Assembly: GCA_021836225.1 (NCBI GenBank)
Contig: JAKBJA010000043.1
Span: 1-7,285, forward strand
Reading direction: 5' to 3'
DNA: 7,285 nucleotides
Source of the DNA: Pseudomonadota bacterium
GTDB taxonomy: Bacteria > Pseudomonadota > Gammaproteobacteria > Burkholderiales > Thiobacillaceae
The position numbers were made by a program, and so were the translations under genes. This document shows, piece after piece, positions 1 through 5,383 of the stretch. Below the pieces are notes generated by a model. That model saw nothing but the letters and a program-made list of their open reading frames with translations. It searched no databases and had not been told where the DNA came from. Position 1 is the first letter of the stretch; each line of letters starts with the position of its first letter.

Positions 1-1
1 C

Positions 2-301
2 ATCAAGGAGCTGGCCGGGATTGGCGGCGAGGCGAGCTCCTATCGCGCCTTTGTCCGCATGCACCTCTGGGACACCGGTGTACGCACGGGATGGTGGAGC
101 GAAGCCGACGTCGAGAAGTCGACCTCCGAAGGCATCGAGTGGCAGACCGTGACCAGCTCCGCCTACCGGGCCGCGGCCGATGCGATGGACGCCATCCTCT
201 TGCGGGACTTCCTCAGCCCCGAGCAGTTCGGCATTCTCGTCGAGCCGCTTCGCCGCGTCGTTGGCAGCATCTGGGAGATCAAGCGCCAGCCGCAGGACTA
301 A
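2..301 (+). CDS. C-terminal part of a hypothetical protein, probable member of the tandem paralog family
   Basis: The reading frame is already open at base 2 and ends at TAA 299-301, giving the last 99 residues of a gene that starts outside the window. The visible part is Trp-rich (W23, W31, W32, W47, W91) and then becomes Ala-rich and helical (about residues 54-68). It finishes with a segment beginning RDFLSPEQF and ending VVGSIWE. That segment aligns without gaps over 24 positions to residues 177-200 of the gene at 3343-4029 (DLISKDAF ... VGPCWD), sharing D, S, F, L, V, G and W in order. I recall Ala-rich proteins of actinobacteria and their phages ending in a similar 'RDLIs..f..L..pw..v.G' pattern, but this is from memory and gives no function. 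An ATG at 59 lies in frame, but nothing suggests a start there, and the frame continues upstream of it. The coding call is firm; the family assignment is inference. Confidence 0.72.
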   Translation: MKELAGIGGEASSYRAFVRMHLWDTGVRTGWWSEADVEKSTSEGIEWQTVTSSAYRAAADAMDAILLRDFLSPEQFGILVEPLRRVVGSIWEIKRQPQD

Positions 302-448
302 GACGGAGAGACCTCTTCCCCTCCCTCATGGAAGGGGCTTGCACTTACGAGCGGCCAGACCGCCCCCAGCCGTCCTGCTGGCGCCACCGCACCGTTCGAA
401 ACGTCCTGATTACGGCATCTAGCAGGCGCGCCACTTGTCACACTCCCC

Positions 449-457
449 TGGGATAAT
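449..457 (+). promoter_or_regulatory. Candidate extended -10 promoter element (TGGGATAAT)
   Basis: TG-G-GATAAT matches the extended -10 form (TGn followed by a TATAAT-like hexamer, here 5 of 6). It lies in the A+T-rich patch of the only sizeable intergenic gap. No good -35 hexamer sits 16-18 bases upstream. TTGTCA at 435-440 is -35-like but only 11 bases away. If used, transcription would start near 464 and leave a leader of roughly 180 bases before the nuclease start codon. This is pattern matching only. Confidence 0.28.
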
Positions 458-474
458 CGCTATATCGATAACGA
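457..474. promoter_or_regulatory. Candidate operator: imperfect inverted repeat next to the -10-like box
   Basis: TCGCTAT (457-463) and ATAACGA (468-474) are complementary at 6 of 7 positions around a 4-base centre, and the perfect 8-base palindrome TATCGATA (463-470) lies inside. The site overlaps the end of the -10-like box and the expected transcription start, where a repressor site would fit. Short palindromes arise by chance, so this is only a candidate. Confidence 0.22.
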
Positions 475-645
475 GCCGATCTCCCGCGCTTCAAGCATCG
501 CGTCTCGCTAATCGGCTTCAGCGGAAAACTTCCGGCTGGCCCTTCAGCGAGATATCTCCCGAGAGCGAGGATCGACCCTGATCTTTCCGACGGACCAAAA
601 GGCGAGCCGGAAGCGCTTCGAGGCAGACAGAAAACAGGAGAGCAG

Positions 646-1662
646 ATGCCCACGACGACCACCCAACCCGCGCAGACTCAGCGGACCCAAGCCCCACAGG
701 GCCCCGGTGCCGCTGGACAGGCTCCGGTGCGCCAGGCGGCTACCGGGCCGGTCTATGCCAAGGGTCAGCGCGTCAGAGTTGAACCTCCTTCCCGCGGCAA
801 CCCCTTCTATCGGATCGACGGCATCGAATACCCGCGCGTCACCTCCATCAAGTCGATGAAGGCCTCCAGCTTCGCCAATTGGTACACGCCGGCGCCGGAG
901 ACCCCGTACTACGACGAACTCGAAGAAGGGAACGTCCCAGTCGAGTGGGAGACGCGCATGGCCCTGGAGGCAGTGAAGGATCATCCCGAGTGGCTGAACC
1001 TCGACCTGAAGGATCTCTACGCGACTGCCGGTCCGGCTGCACACGCCTACAAGACCATGCGCGGCAACTACGGGACCCGGGTTCACGGACACGTCGAGAA
1101 CTACATCACGACCGGCGACCCCGGTCCCTTCCTCCGCCCTGAGGACGAAGGCGCCTTCAATGCCTTCCGAGCCTTCTGGGATGGAAGCGGAGGAGTGGCC
1201 TACGCGATCGAGGCGACGGTCTTCTCCACCCGGTACGGCTACGCCGGCACCATCGACTGCCTTGCACGCTTCCCCAAGAGCCACGGCAACGCCAACATCA
1301 TCGTCGACTGGAAGACCTCCAAGTCCATGAGCGAGGACTTCGCCTTGCAGCAGGCCGCCTACGTGCACGCCGACTACCTCCTCCTGAAGGACGGAACCGT
1401 CTACCCCCTTCCGCAGATCGAGACCGCGTTGTGCGTACAGCTGCGCCCAACCGGGAAGCCGAGCATCTATCAGTACGACGTCTCCGATCGCACCTTCCGC
1501 GCCTTCCGCGGATTACTGGTCAACTTCCACCTCTCCAAAGACAAGAAGGACCGGCCGCTGCAGATGAACCGCCGCACCATCGACGCCGTGGTTCCCACGC
1601 CCGTTCTGACCAAGTACCCGTCCACGCCGGCCCAGCCGGCGCCCTCGGCGCTAGCCGTCTGA
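646..1662 (+). CDS. RecB/Cas4-like PD-(D/E)XK family nuclease
   Basis: A 338-residue protein predicted to be a metal-dependent DNA nuclease of the PD-(D/E)XK superfamily, RecB-nuclease/Cas4 branch. The motifs appear in the expected order. The helix GTRVHGHVE has G143 and H147, the histidine typical of this branch. E189 lies in YAIEATVF, followed by GYAGTID with D204. The core IIVDWKTSK has D221 and K223. QQAAY (Q235/Q236, Y239) matches the motif after the core. The YPRVTSI segment (residues 62-68) also resembles phage members. The first ~35 residues are a Gln/Pro/Ala-rich tail, and the last ~20 are Pro/Ala-rich. No four-cysteine iron-sulphur signature as in classical Cas4 is seen (only C205 and C263). 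AGGAG at 636-640, five bases upstream, supports the ATG. The next gene follows after 14 bases, suggesting one transcript. Such enzymes act in phage recombination, DNA processing or defence; which applies here is unknown. Family confidence is high, exact role low. Confidence 0.88.
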   Translation: MPTTTTQPAQTQRTQAPQGPGAAGQAPVRQAATGPVYAKGQRVRVEPPSRGNPFYRIDGIEYPRVTSIKSMKASSFANWYTPAPETPYYDELEEGNVPVEWETRMALEAVKDHPEWLNLDLKDLYATAGPAAHAYKTMRGNYGTRVHGHVENYITTGDPGPFLRPEDEGAFNAFRAFWDGSGGVAYAIEATVFSTRYGYAGTIDCLARFPKSHGNANIIVDWKTSKSMSEDFALQQAAYVHADYLLLKDGTVYPLPQIETALCVQLRPTGKPSIYQYDVSDRTFRAFRGLLVNFHLSKDKKDRPLQMNRRTIDAVVPTPVLTKYPSTPAQPAPSALAV

Positions 1663-1664
1663 AT

Positions 1665-1669
1665 AGGAG
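1665..1669 (+). promoter_or_regulatory. Ribosome binding site that fixes the Gp3-like start
   Basis: AGGAG sits seven bases before ATG 1677 and three bases after the nuclease stop codon. The reading frame is open far upstream (an in-frame ATG at 1431), but that extension overlaps the conserved nuclease frame and reads as Arg/Pro-rich shadow sequence. This site therefore decides for the start at 1677. Confidence 0.75.
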
Positions 1670-1676
1670 CAAGCAG

Positions 1677-3167
1677 ATGCCAATCACGAACCTTCCGATT
1701 GAACCCCCGATCGGCTTCCGACTCCGGCTGGGGGACAAGGTGCCCACTCGCTCCGGCGACAAGGAGCGTCCACGCTCCCTCGACGTCTTCCGCGTGACCA
1801 CCCCGTCCCGCGAAGTGATCGAAGCCTTCGTCAACGCCTATGGCGGAAAGGCCGAGGAGTGGGAGCACGCCGGCGGCAAGATTTGGCAGGCAACGCTTGA
1901 CAGCAACGCCATCACCGTCGACTTCCCCTCGGGCGAGGCGGTGACGAGAGACATGGAGCTGTGGGGCTCCAACGGGGAGATGCTCCGCCGCTGCGATGGA
2001 GTGGCCCAGGCCGAGACGGGCGAGGCCTGTGCGTGTAGGAACATCGATCCGCGCAACAGGGCCAACCGCTGCAAGCCGCGTACCCGCCTGATCGTGCAGG
2101 CGCCCGACACCGGCTTGCTCGGCTACGGCAAGCTGGAGACCAATTCCGAGATCGCCGCCAAGCAACTGCCTTGGTCTGTCAACGAATACCTAGCCCGCAG
2201 GGCCGATGGCTGGCCGATCAAGGCCCGTCTGGTGATCGATCGCCAGACCAACGGCCGCGGCTCCGACTACTCGGTTCCCACCATCGTTCTCGTACAGGAT
2301 CCCGACGCCGCGAATCGCGCGCCCCTTCCTCCAGTGGCAGTCGGTACTGCCTTCGCCGAGCTCTCCACCGTTGTGGAGCCCGAGCTGATTCCCGAACCCG
2401 CTGCAACCCAAGCCCAACCGGCCCAAGCCGACAGGGGAGTGGCCGCGTTCATGGCCGACGCTCCTGGAGTCCGCAGCCGTGCCGCTGGCGCCGAACGACC
2501 TTCGAGTTCGTTGAACGCGGCCCTCGATGAAATCGTCGCTGCCGACTTCGAGCCCGAGACCGCCCATGTCTCGAACCCGACACTGGCCGACACCGGCCAC
2601 GTTTCTCTCTTTGGCGATGAGCCGGCCTCGCCGGCGGCTGAACACGACCCCCGGCCCACCGTGTCGCGGCCGGCGCGGGAGGGCGGGACGGCGCCCGTCG
2701 CCACCCCCGGGCCCTTGATGGCGGACCTGAACGATCTCTACGCGGATCCGGACGACGAAGTGCCGGGAATCATCGAAGCGCTCGAGATCGACTTGGCCGA
2801 GCCGAGCCCGGCGCCGACGGCGCCTCTCTTGACGGTCGTCCCCAACGATGGGCCGGAACCCACTCGGACCCAGGCTCCTGCTGCCCAGAGCCAGTCAGCC
2901 CAGAGCCGCAGCCGTACCGCTGCCGCCACAAACTCGGCCGGGAACAACCCGTTGGGCCGCGCCCGCCCCGCCGAAGGTGAACTCGACCCCGCCATCGTCG
3001 CCAAGGTCGCCCAGCGCATCGAGAGAACCATCAAGAACTGCGGAGTCGATCGCGATCGCGCGGACCGGGCCGTTCAGCAGGAGTTCTCGCTCAACCTCGA
3101 TCAAATTGCCCACTACCCGGAGAAATTCCTCGCAGTCACCCGCCTCGTCGGGTCCCTTGCGGAATAG
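1677..3167 (+). CDS. phiC31 Gp3-like (recombination directionality factor family) protein with long C-terminal extension
   Basis: A 496-residue protein. Residues 1-205 resemble the phiC31 Gp3 family: an opening with IGFRLRLGDK, a segment LDVFRVTTPS, an AYGGKAEEWE stretch (54-63), and a putative zinc site made of RRCDG (C106), CAC (C118, C120) and C132 before the tRLIVQAPD strand. LGYGKLETNSEIAAKQL (148-164) then follows. In phiC31, Gp3 binds the serine integrase and switches it to excision; homologs also occur without a proven role. Residues ~211-430 form a low-complexity Pro/Ala/Glu-rich, probably disordered linker. Residues ~436-496 form a compact predicted helical domain (DPAIVAKVAQRIERTI ... 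FLAVTRLVGSLAE) that I do not recognise. phiC31 Gp3 itself is about half this length, so the tail is unusual. No integrase lies in the window, so directionality activity is inference; a DNA-binding or recombination partner of the upstream nuclease is the alternative. Confidence 0.6.
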   Translation: MPITNLPIEPPIGFRLRLGDKVPTRSGDKERPRSLDVFRVTTPSREVIEAFVNAYGGKAEEWEHAGGKIWQATLDSNAITVDFPSGEAVTRDMELWGSNGEMLRRCDGVAQAETGEACACRNIDPRNRANRCKPRTRLIVQAPDTGLLGYGKLETNSEIAAKQLPWSVNEYLARRADGWPIKARLVIDRQTNGRGSDYSVPTIVLVQDPDAANRAPLPPVAVGTAFAELSTVVEPELIPEPAATQAQPAQADRGVAAFMADAPGVRSRAAGAERPSSSLNAALDEIVAADFEPETAHVSNPTLADTGHVSLFGDEPASPAAEHDPRPTVSRPAREGGTAPVATPGPLMADLNDLYADPDDEVPGIIEALEIDLAEPSPAPTAPLLTVVPNDGPEPTRTQAPAAQSQSAQSRSRTAAATNSAGNNPLGRARPAEGELDPAIVAKVAQRIERTIKNCGVDRDRADRAVQQEFSLNLDQIAHYPEKFLAVTRLVGSLAE

Positions 3168-3177
3168 AGCCCGCCTC

Positions 3178-3199
3178 GCGTGCGGCGACAGCCGCGCGC
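3178..3199 (+). terminator. Strong hairpin after the Gp3-like gene, possible terminator or processing stem
   Basis: Eleven bases after the TAG of the Gp3-like gene, GCGTGCGGC (3178-3186) pairs with GCCGCGCGC (3191-3199) around a GACA tetraloop, giving nine pairs including one G-U. There is no T-run after it, only CCCTT, so a classical intrinsic terminator is not shown. U-less hairpins are often proposed as terminators in high-G+C bacteria. It may separate the nuclease/Gp3-like module from the paralog array or tune expression between them. Confidence 0.35.
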
Positions 3200-3227
3200 C
3201 CTTGGATCAAGAACAGAGAGGAACTAG

Positions 3228-3329
3228 ATGTCCACCAAGTCCGAGAGCCCGCCGGCCGCGAGCCCCTTGAACAGGGCCGCTAGGCGTCCAGACGCCCGCA
3301 GGCATCGACTGCTAGAAACCGACAACTAG
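3228..3329 (+). CDS. Candidate 33-residue basic small protein or leader peptide
   Basis: ATG 3228 is preceded by AGAGG (3217-3221) at six bases, a good ribosome binding site. The frame runs 33 codons to TAG 3327-3329, only 13 bases before the next ATG. The peptide begins MSTKSESPPAAS, then becomes Arg-rich (RAARRPDARRHR) and ends LLETDN. It has no membrane segment or signal peptide and matches no family known to me. It fills an otherwise empty 175-base gap, is spaced like an operon member and has its own Shine-Dalgarno. It could be a small DNA- or protein-binding peptide, or a translated leader coupling translation to the gene at 3343. Its short length means chance cannot be excluded. Confidence 0.4.
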   Translation: MSTKSESPPAASPLNRAARRPDARRHRLLETDN

Positions 3330-3342
3330 AAGGAGCGACGAA

Positions 3343-4029
3343 ATGCCCATCTACTACGTACCCGCGACTCCCGAGGGGAAGTCGCTGACAGGCGGGGGAG
3401 TGGCCCTGGAGCCCGGACAAACAGTGTCCATGCCCAGAGCCGGCCGCAGCAGCGACGCCAGCAACCAGGTGATCGGGGCGGACATCGAATCCGAAACGCT
3501 GTACTCGACCATCTGGCCGGTGCGCCTCTTCCTTGTCGAGGGCGAGCCGGTCGCGACCAACGTCAGCGGCACGGGTGAGCACTCCGTGGCCCTGCTCGAC
3601 TTCAAGGTCGTCTCCGAGGCCGAGAATTGGAGGGCCTTCGGCCCAAATGGGCTCGAGGTCCTCAAGTTCCTCGAAGCCGCTTCCAGCTTGACTGCCAAGC
3701 AGACCAAAAAGCTTGAAGCCGCCTACGACGCGCGGCGCGCTGTCATCCAAGACATCGCCGGCGAGGCGGGCAAGGTTATCCGCGCAGCTGGCCGAACCTG
3801 GGCCTATGTGGCCTGCGGGCAGCTCGTCGGCTTCCGGGGCTACGACGTCGGCGAGGCTCTTGTCGGACGTGACCTGATCAGCAAGGACGCTTTTGCCGCT
3901 TTGACCCAACATTGGGCCGAAACAGTCGGTCCCTGCTGGGACGAGACGCCCTCGGAGATGAACACTCTGCTCGCCGCCGCCTGGAATTCGCCGGCCGCTG
4001 GTTGGACCCAGCGCCTGGGCCTGGCCTAG
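3343..4029 (+). CDS. Hypothetical protein, first complete member of the tandem paralog family
   Basis: A 228-residue protein without a recognised function. AGGAG at 3331-3335, seven bases upstream, supports the ATG. Features shared with the following genes, in order: PGQTV (24-28), IWPVRLFLVEG (57-67), a strand LLDFKVVSE (84-92), then AFGPNGLEVLKFLEAA (98-113) and a Lys/Ala-rich helix. The C-terminal part GRDLISKDAF ... VGPCWDE (175-201) matches the end of the partial gene at 2-301 instead of the genes to its right, which makes this member a bridge between the two sides. It lacks the long N-terminal extension of the later members. There is no signal peptide or transmembrane segment, so it is probably cytoplasmic. 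The next reading frame starts two bases after the stop. No catalytic motif stands out; a structural or protein/DNA-binding role is as likely as enzymatic activity. Confidence 0.82.
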   Translation: MPIYYVPATPEGKSLTGGGVALEPGQTVSMPRAGRSSDASNQVIGADIESETLYSTIWPVRLFLVEGEPVATNVSGTGEHSVALLDFKVVSEAENWRAFGPNGLEVLKFLEAASSLTAKQTKKLEAAYDARRAVIQDIAGEAGKVIRAAGRTWAYVACGQLVGFRGYDVGEALVGRDLISKDAFAALTQHWAETVGPCWDETPSEMNTLLAAAWNSPAAGWTQRLGLA

Positions 4030-4031
4030 CC

Positions 4032-4532
4032 GTGTATCCGGCACGAAGGAAGCGGTCCCGGCCCGAGCTCTCGGCTGCGGAACGTGCTCAGGTCTTGGCC
4101 GATGCGGCCGGTCCCGATCAAGTCATGGCACGCTTCGAGGAGCAGGTGAAAGCCCTCTCCATGGAGCAGGCTTTCCGCCTGGCCCTGGCCTGGCGAGGCG
4201 AGGCCACGAAGGGCAAGCGGCGCCACCCTCCGGGAGCGCTACACGCGACGGTCACTATGCGCACCCCCAAGCGAAGCGCAGCCACCGAAGCGGTTGAAGG
4301 CGTTGCGTACCGGGCCCGGGCCCGGTGGCTCAAAGATCTCGGCGAAGAGCGTTCGCGCGATCTCTATGGCGCCATATTCGAAGCGGGCTGCGTACTTGCC
4401 GCCGCCCCTATGGGTGGCCGTCCGCCGAAGGGTTATGAGGGGTGGACCGATCCATGGAACGCTTGCCTGCGGCCGCTCGCAGTCGACGCACCGAAGTTCA
4501 CCCCGCTCCCCTCGCTGGAGGAGTTCGATTGA
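4032..4532 (+). CDS. Hypothetical protein, half-length paralog lacking the N-terminal domain
   Basis: A 166-residue protein if translation starts at GTG 4032, two bases after the previous stop (TAG-CC-GTG). No clear Shine-Dalgarno is present, so translational coupling is likely. ATG 4125 and an ATG at 3912 (which would overlap the upstream gene by 118 bases) are alternatives. A basic N-terminus (residues 4-10, RRKRSR-like) is followed by ADAAGPDQVMARFEEQVKAL and LSMEQAFRL (42-50). These align with the 'FGPxGxAV..LLExLExLSxEQ..RL' region of the paralogs, and a helical C-terminus with several Trp follows. The whole 'WPxxLfxVxG ... EVVxEEP' half is missing: reading upstream in this frame shows only shadow sequence of the previous gene. 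It may be a truncated duplicate or a purposeful single-domain partner. The stop overlaps the next ATG by one base (TGATG). Confidence 0.65.
   Translation: MYPARRKRSRPELSAAERAQVLADAAGPDQVMARFEEQVKALSMEQAFRLALAWRGEATKGKRRHPPGALHATVTMRTPKRSAATEAVEGVAYRARARWLKDLGEERSRDLYGAIFEAGCVLAAAPMGGRPPKGYEGWTDPWNACLRPLAVDAPKFTPLPSLEEFD
4309..4326. repeat. Perfect 18-base G+C palindrome inside the half-length paralog
   Basis: ACCGGGCCCGGGCCCGGT reads the same on both strands. It encodes the alternating YRARARW stretch (residues 93-99), so repeated CGG-GCC codons could explain it. It would form a very stable cruciform or RNA stem. No function is evident. Confidence 0.6.
4517..4523 (+). promoter_or_regulatory. 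Ribosome binding site that fixes the start at 4532
   Basis: GGAGGAG lies eight bases before ATG 4532, which overlaps the preceding TGA by one base. An in-frame ATG at 4442 lies inside the upstream gene and has no such site, so 4532 is the better start. Confidence 0.7.
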
Positions 4533-5383
4533 TGCCCGCCGAACGGCCGGAACGCAAAGAGCGACTCAATTCCACAGAGCGACCCGAGCCAATCGAGGCC
4601 TGGATCGCGTGGCCAGGCGACGTCGACGCAGTGGGGCCCCTGGACTACCGGCCGGGTGAAATCATTACCACGGATCTCCGCGGGATACCCTTCGACCCCG
4701 CCAACCCGCCGATGCAGCGAGTTAGCGCATATCTGCGGGCGGAGTACGCGATCAAGAGTGACGGCGTTTGGCCGATTTGCTTGTTGCGAGTGCGTGGCGT
4801 CCCTGCCGAAGCCAGGCCCCCCAAGGTCGAGTTCGAGAGTGCTGAAGTGCTCGCACGCGAGCCGATCACCGCAGCGCTTGGGGATAACGGTGTGGCGGTC
4901 GAGCAACTCGTGGCCGGTCTCGAATCCCTCTCCCCAGAGTCGACAGCCGCGACTGTGCGCCTGGGCTACCTGGCGCACAGTCGCGGCTGTCGGCTCCGGG
5001 TCAGCTCGGGTGGCTATCTCGCCCTGGTGCAAGCGGAGGAGTCGACGCCCGGCTACATGGCGGCCAAGCTGATATTGCGGACCGGTCTGTCCAGACGCTT
5101 CGAGGCGATGGGGATCCCGCCTGCTATACGCACCGACCATCCAGCTTGGGCACAGGCGGTCAGCGCGTTTGCGACGGTCATGCTGCTCGATCTGTACGGC
5201 CGCAGCGACCTGTCCCTGATCGCCCTGGGCTCGACACCGCCAGAGATCCGCGAAGAAGTTCGTCACACGATCGGTGTAGATCTCGGCGGGCCGCAGCTCG
5301 GCCAAACGAAGCCTGCGCCAGCCATATCGCTGGCGGCAGCAACCGGGACCAGTACCTCTCCGGCTTTGGATGGCCTGGCATGA
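4532..5383 (+). CDS. Hypothetical protein, full-length paralog carrying an internal inverted repeat
   Basis: A 283-residue protein of unknown function. Its N-terminus is charged (MPAERPERKERLN), followed by AWIAWPGD (23-30) and YRPGEII (39-45). The family signature VWPICLLRVRG is at 79-89 and a strand SAEVLAREP at 103-111. 'GDNGVAVEQLVAGLESLSPE' (117-136) precedes VRLGYLA. The C-terminus is Ala-rich and helical (AWAQAVSAFATVMLLDLYGRSDL, 205-227) and ends REEVRHTIGVDLGG, closely matching RKRIRHVLGVDLDG in the next gene; these two are the closest pair in the array. Relative to the paralogs ('LSxEQxVRLG') it has three extra residues (LSPESTAATVRLG), exactly where the left arm of a large inverted repeat lies. 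ATG 4532 is chosen for its Shine-Dalgarno and one-base overlap with the upstream stop. The last ~25 residues are low complexity. No transmembrane segment is seen. Confidence 0.8.
   Translation: MPAERPERKERLNSTERPEPIEAWIAWPGDVDAVGPLDYRPGEIITTDLRGIPFDPANPPMQRVSAYLRAEYAIKSDGVWPICLLRVRGVPAEARPPKVEFESAEVLAREPITAALGDNGVAVEQLVAGLESLSPESTAATVRLGYLAHSRGCRLRVSSGGYLALVQAEESTPGYMAAKLILRTGLSRRFEAMGIPPAIRTDHPAWAQAVSAFATVMLLDLYGRSDLSLIALGSTPPEIREEVRHTIGVDLGGPQLGQTKPAPAISLAAATGTSTSPALDGLA
4937..4996. repeat. Near-perfect 25-base inverted repeat with 10-base loop within the coding sequence
   Basis: Arms 4937-4961 and 4972-4996 are complementary at 24 of 25 positions; the remaining pair (4940/4993) is a G-U wobble in RNA. 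The inner 21 bases of each arm (4941-4961, 4972-4992) are perfect complements, and the loop is TGGGCTACCT. The repeat encodes residues 136-155 of the gene at 4532. A hairpin this long inside an ORF is far beyond chance and should be very stable in mRNA and single-stranded DNA. Confidence 0.93.

Larger units (their letters stand above)
302..645 (+). other. Noncoding leader upstream of the nuclease gene
   Basis: These 344 bases separate the left-end gene from the nuclease gene. I see no convincing gene: the forward frames crossing it lack a ribosome binding site and family features, and the reverse frames are shadows. The stretch around 449-474 is much richer in A+T than its surroundings. Small symmetric sites occur at 463-470 (TATCGATA) and 549-558 (GAGATATCTC), and there is a short stem at 522-526/530-534 (CGGAA/TTCCG). 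The region ends with AGGAG (636-640), five bases before the ATG at 646. It probably contains the promoter and any operator for the downstream genes. No convincing intrinsic terminator for the left-end gene was found. Confidence 0.6.

Noticed and set aside
318..337. Possible terminator of the left-end gene (CCCCT/AGGGG)
   Set aside because: Only five pairs with a 10-base loop and no T-run; too weak to call.
386..410. T-loop-like TTCGAAA suggesting a tRNA or an attachment site
   Set aside because: The flanking bases do not form the five-pair T stem, and no acceptor, D or anticodon arms can be found.
435..457. TTGTCA as -35 paired with GATAAT
   Set aside because: The spacer is only 11 bases, too short for a normal sigma-70-type promoter.
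516..549. Direct repeat CTTCAGCG twice in the leader, as possible iterons
   Set aside because: A repeated 8-mer is expected about once by chance in a region of this length, and no third exact copy is present.
1431..1676. Longer N-terminus for the Gp3-like protein
   Set aside because: It would overlap the conserved nuclease frame, reads as Arg/Pro-rich shadow, and a good AGGAG precedes ATG 1677.
3283..3296. Small hairpin GGCGT/ACGCC in the 33-codon ORF
   Set aside because: Only five pairs; common in G+C-rich sequence and without supporting context.
5146..5379. Upstream extension of the paralog starting at 5380
   Set aside because: It overlaps the conserved C-terminus of the previous paralog in another frame and looks like shadow sequence; the ATGA start is consistent with the rest of the array.
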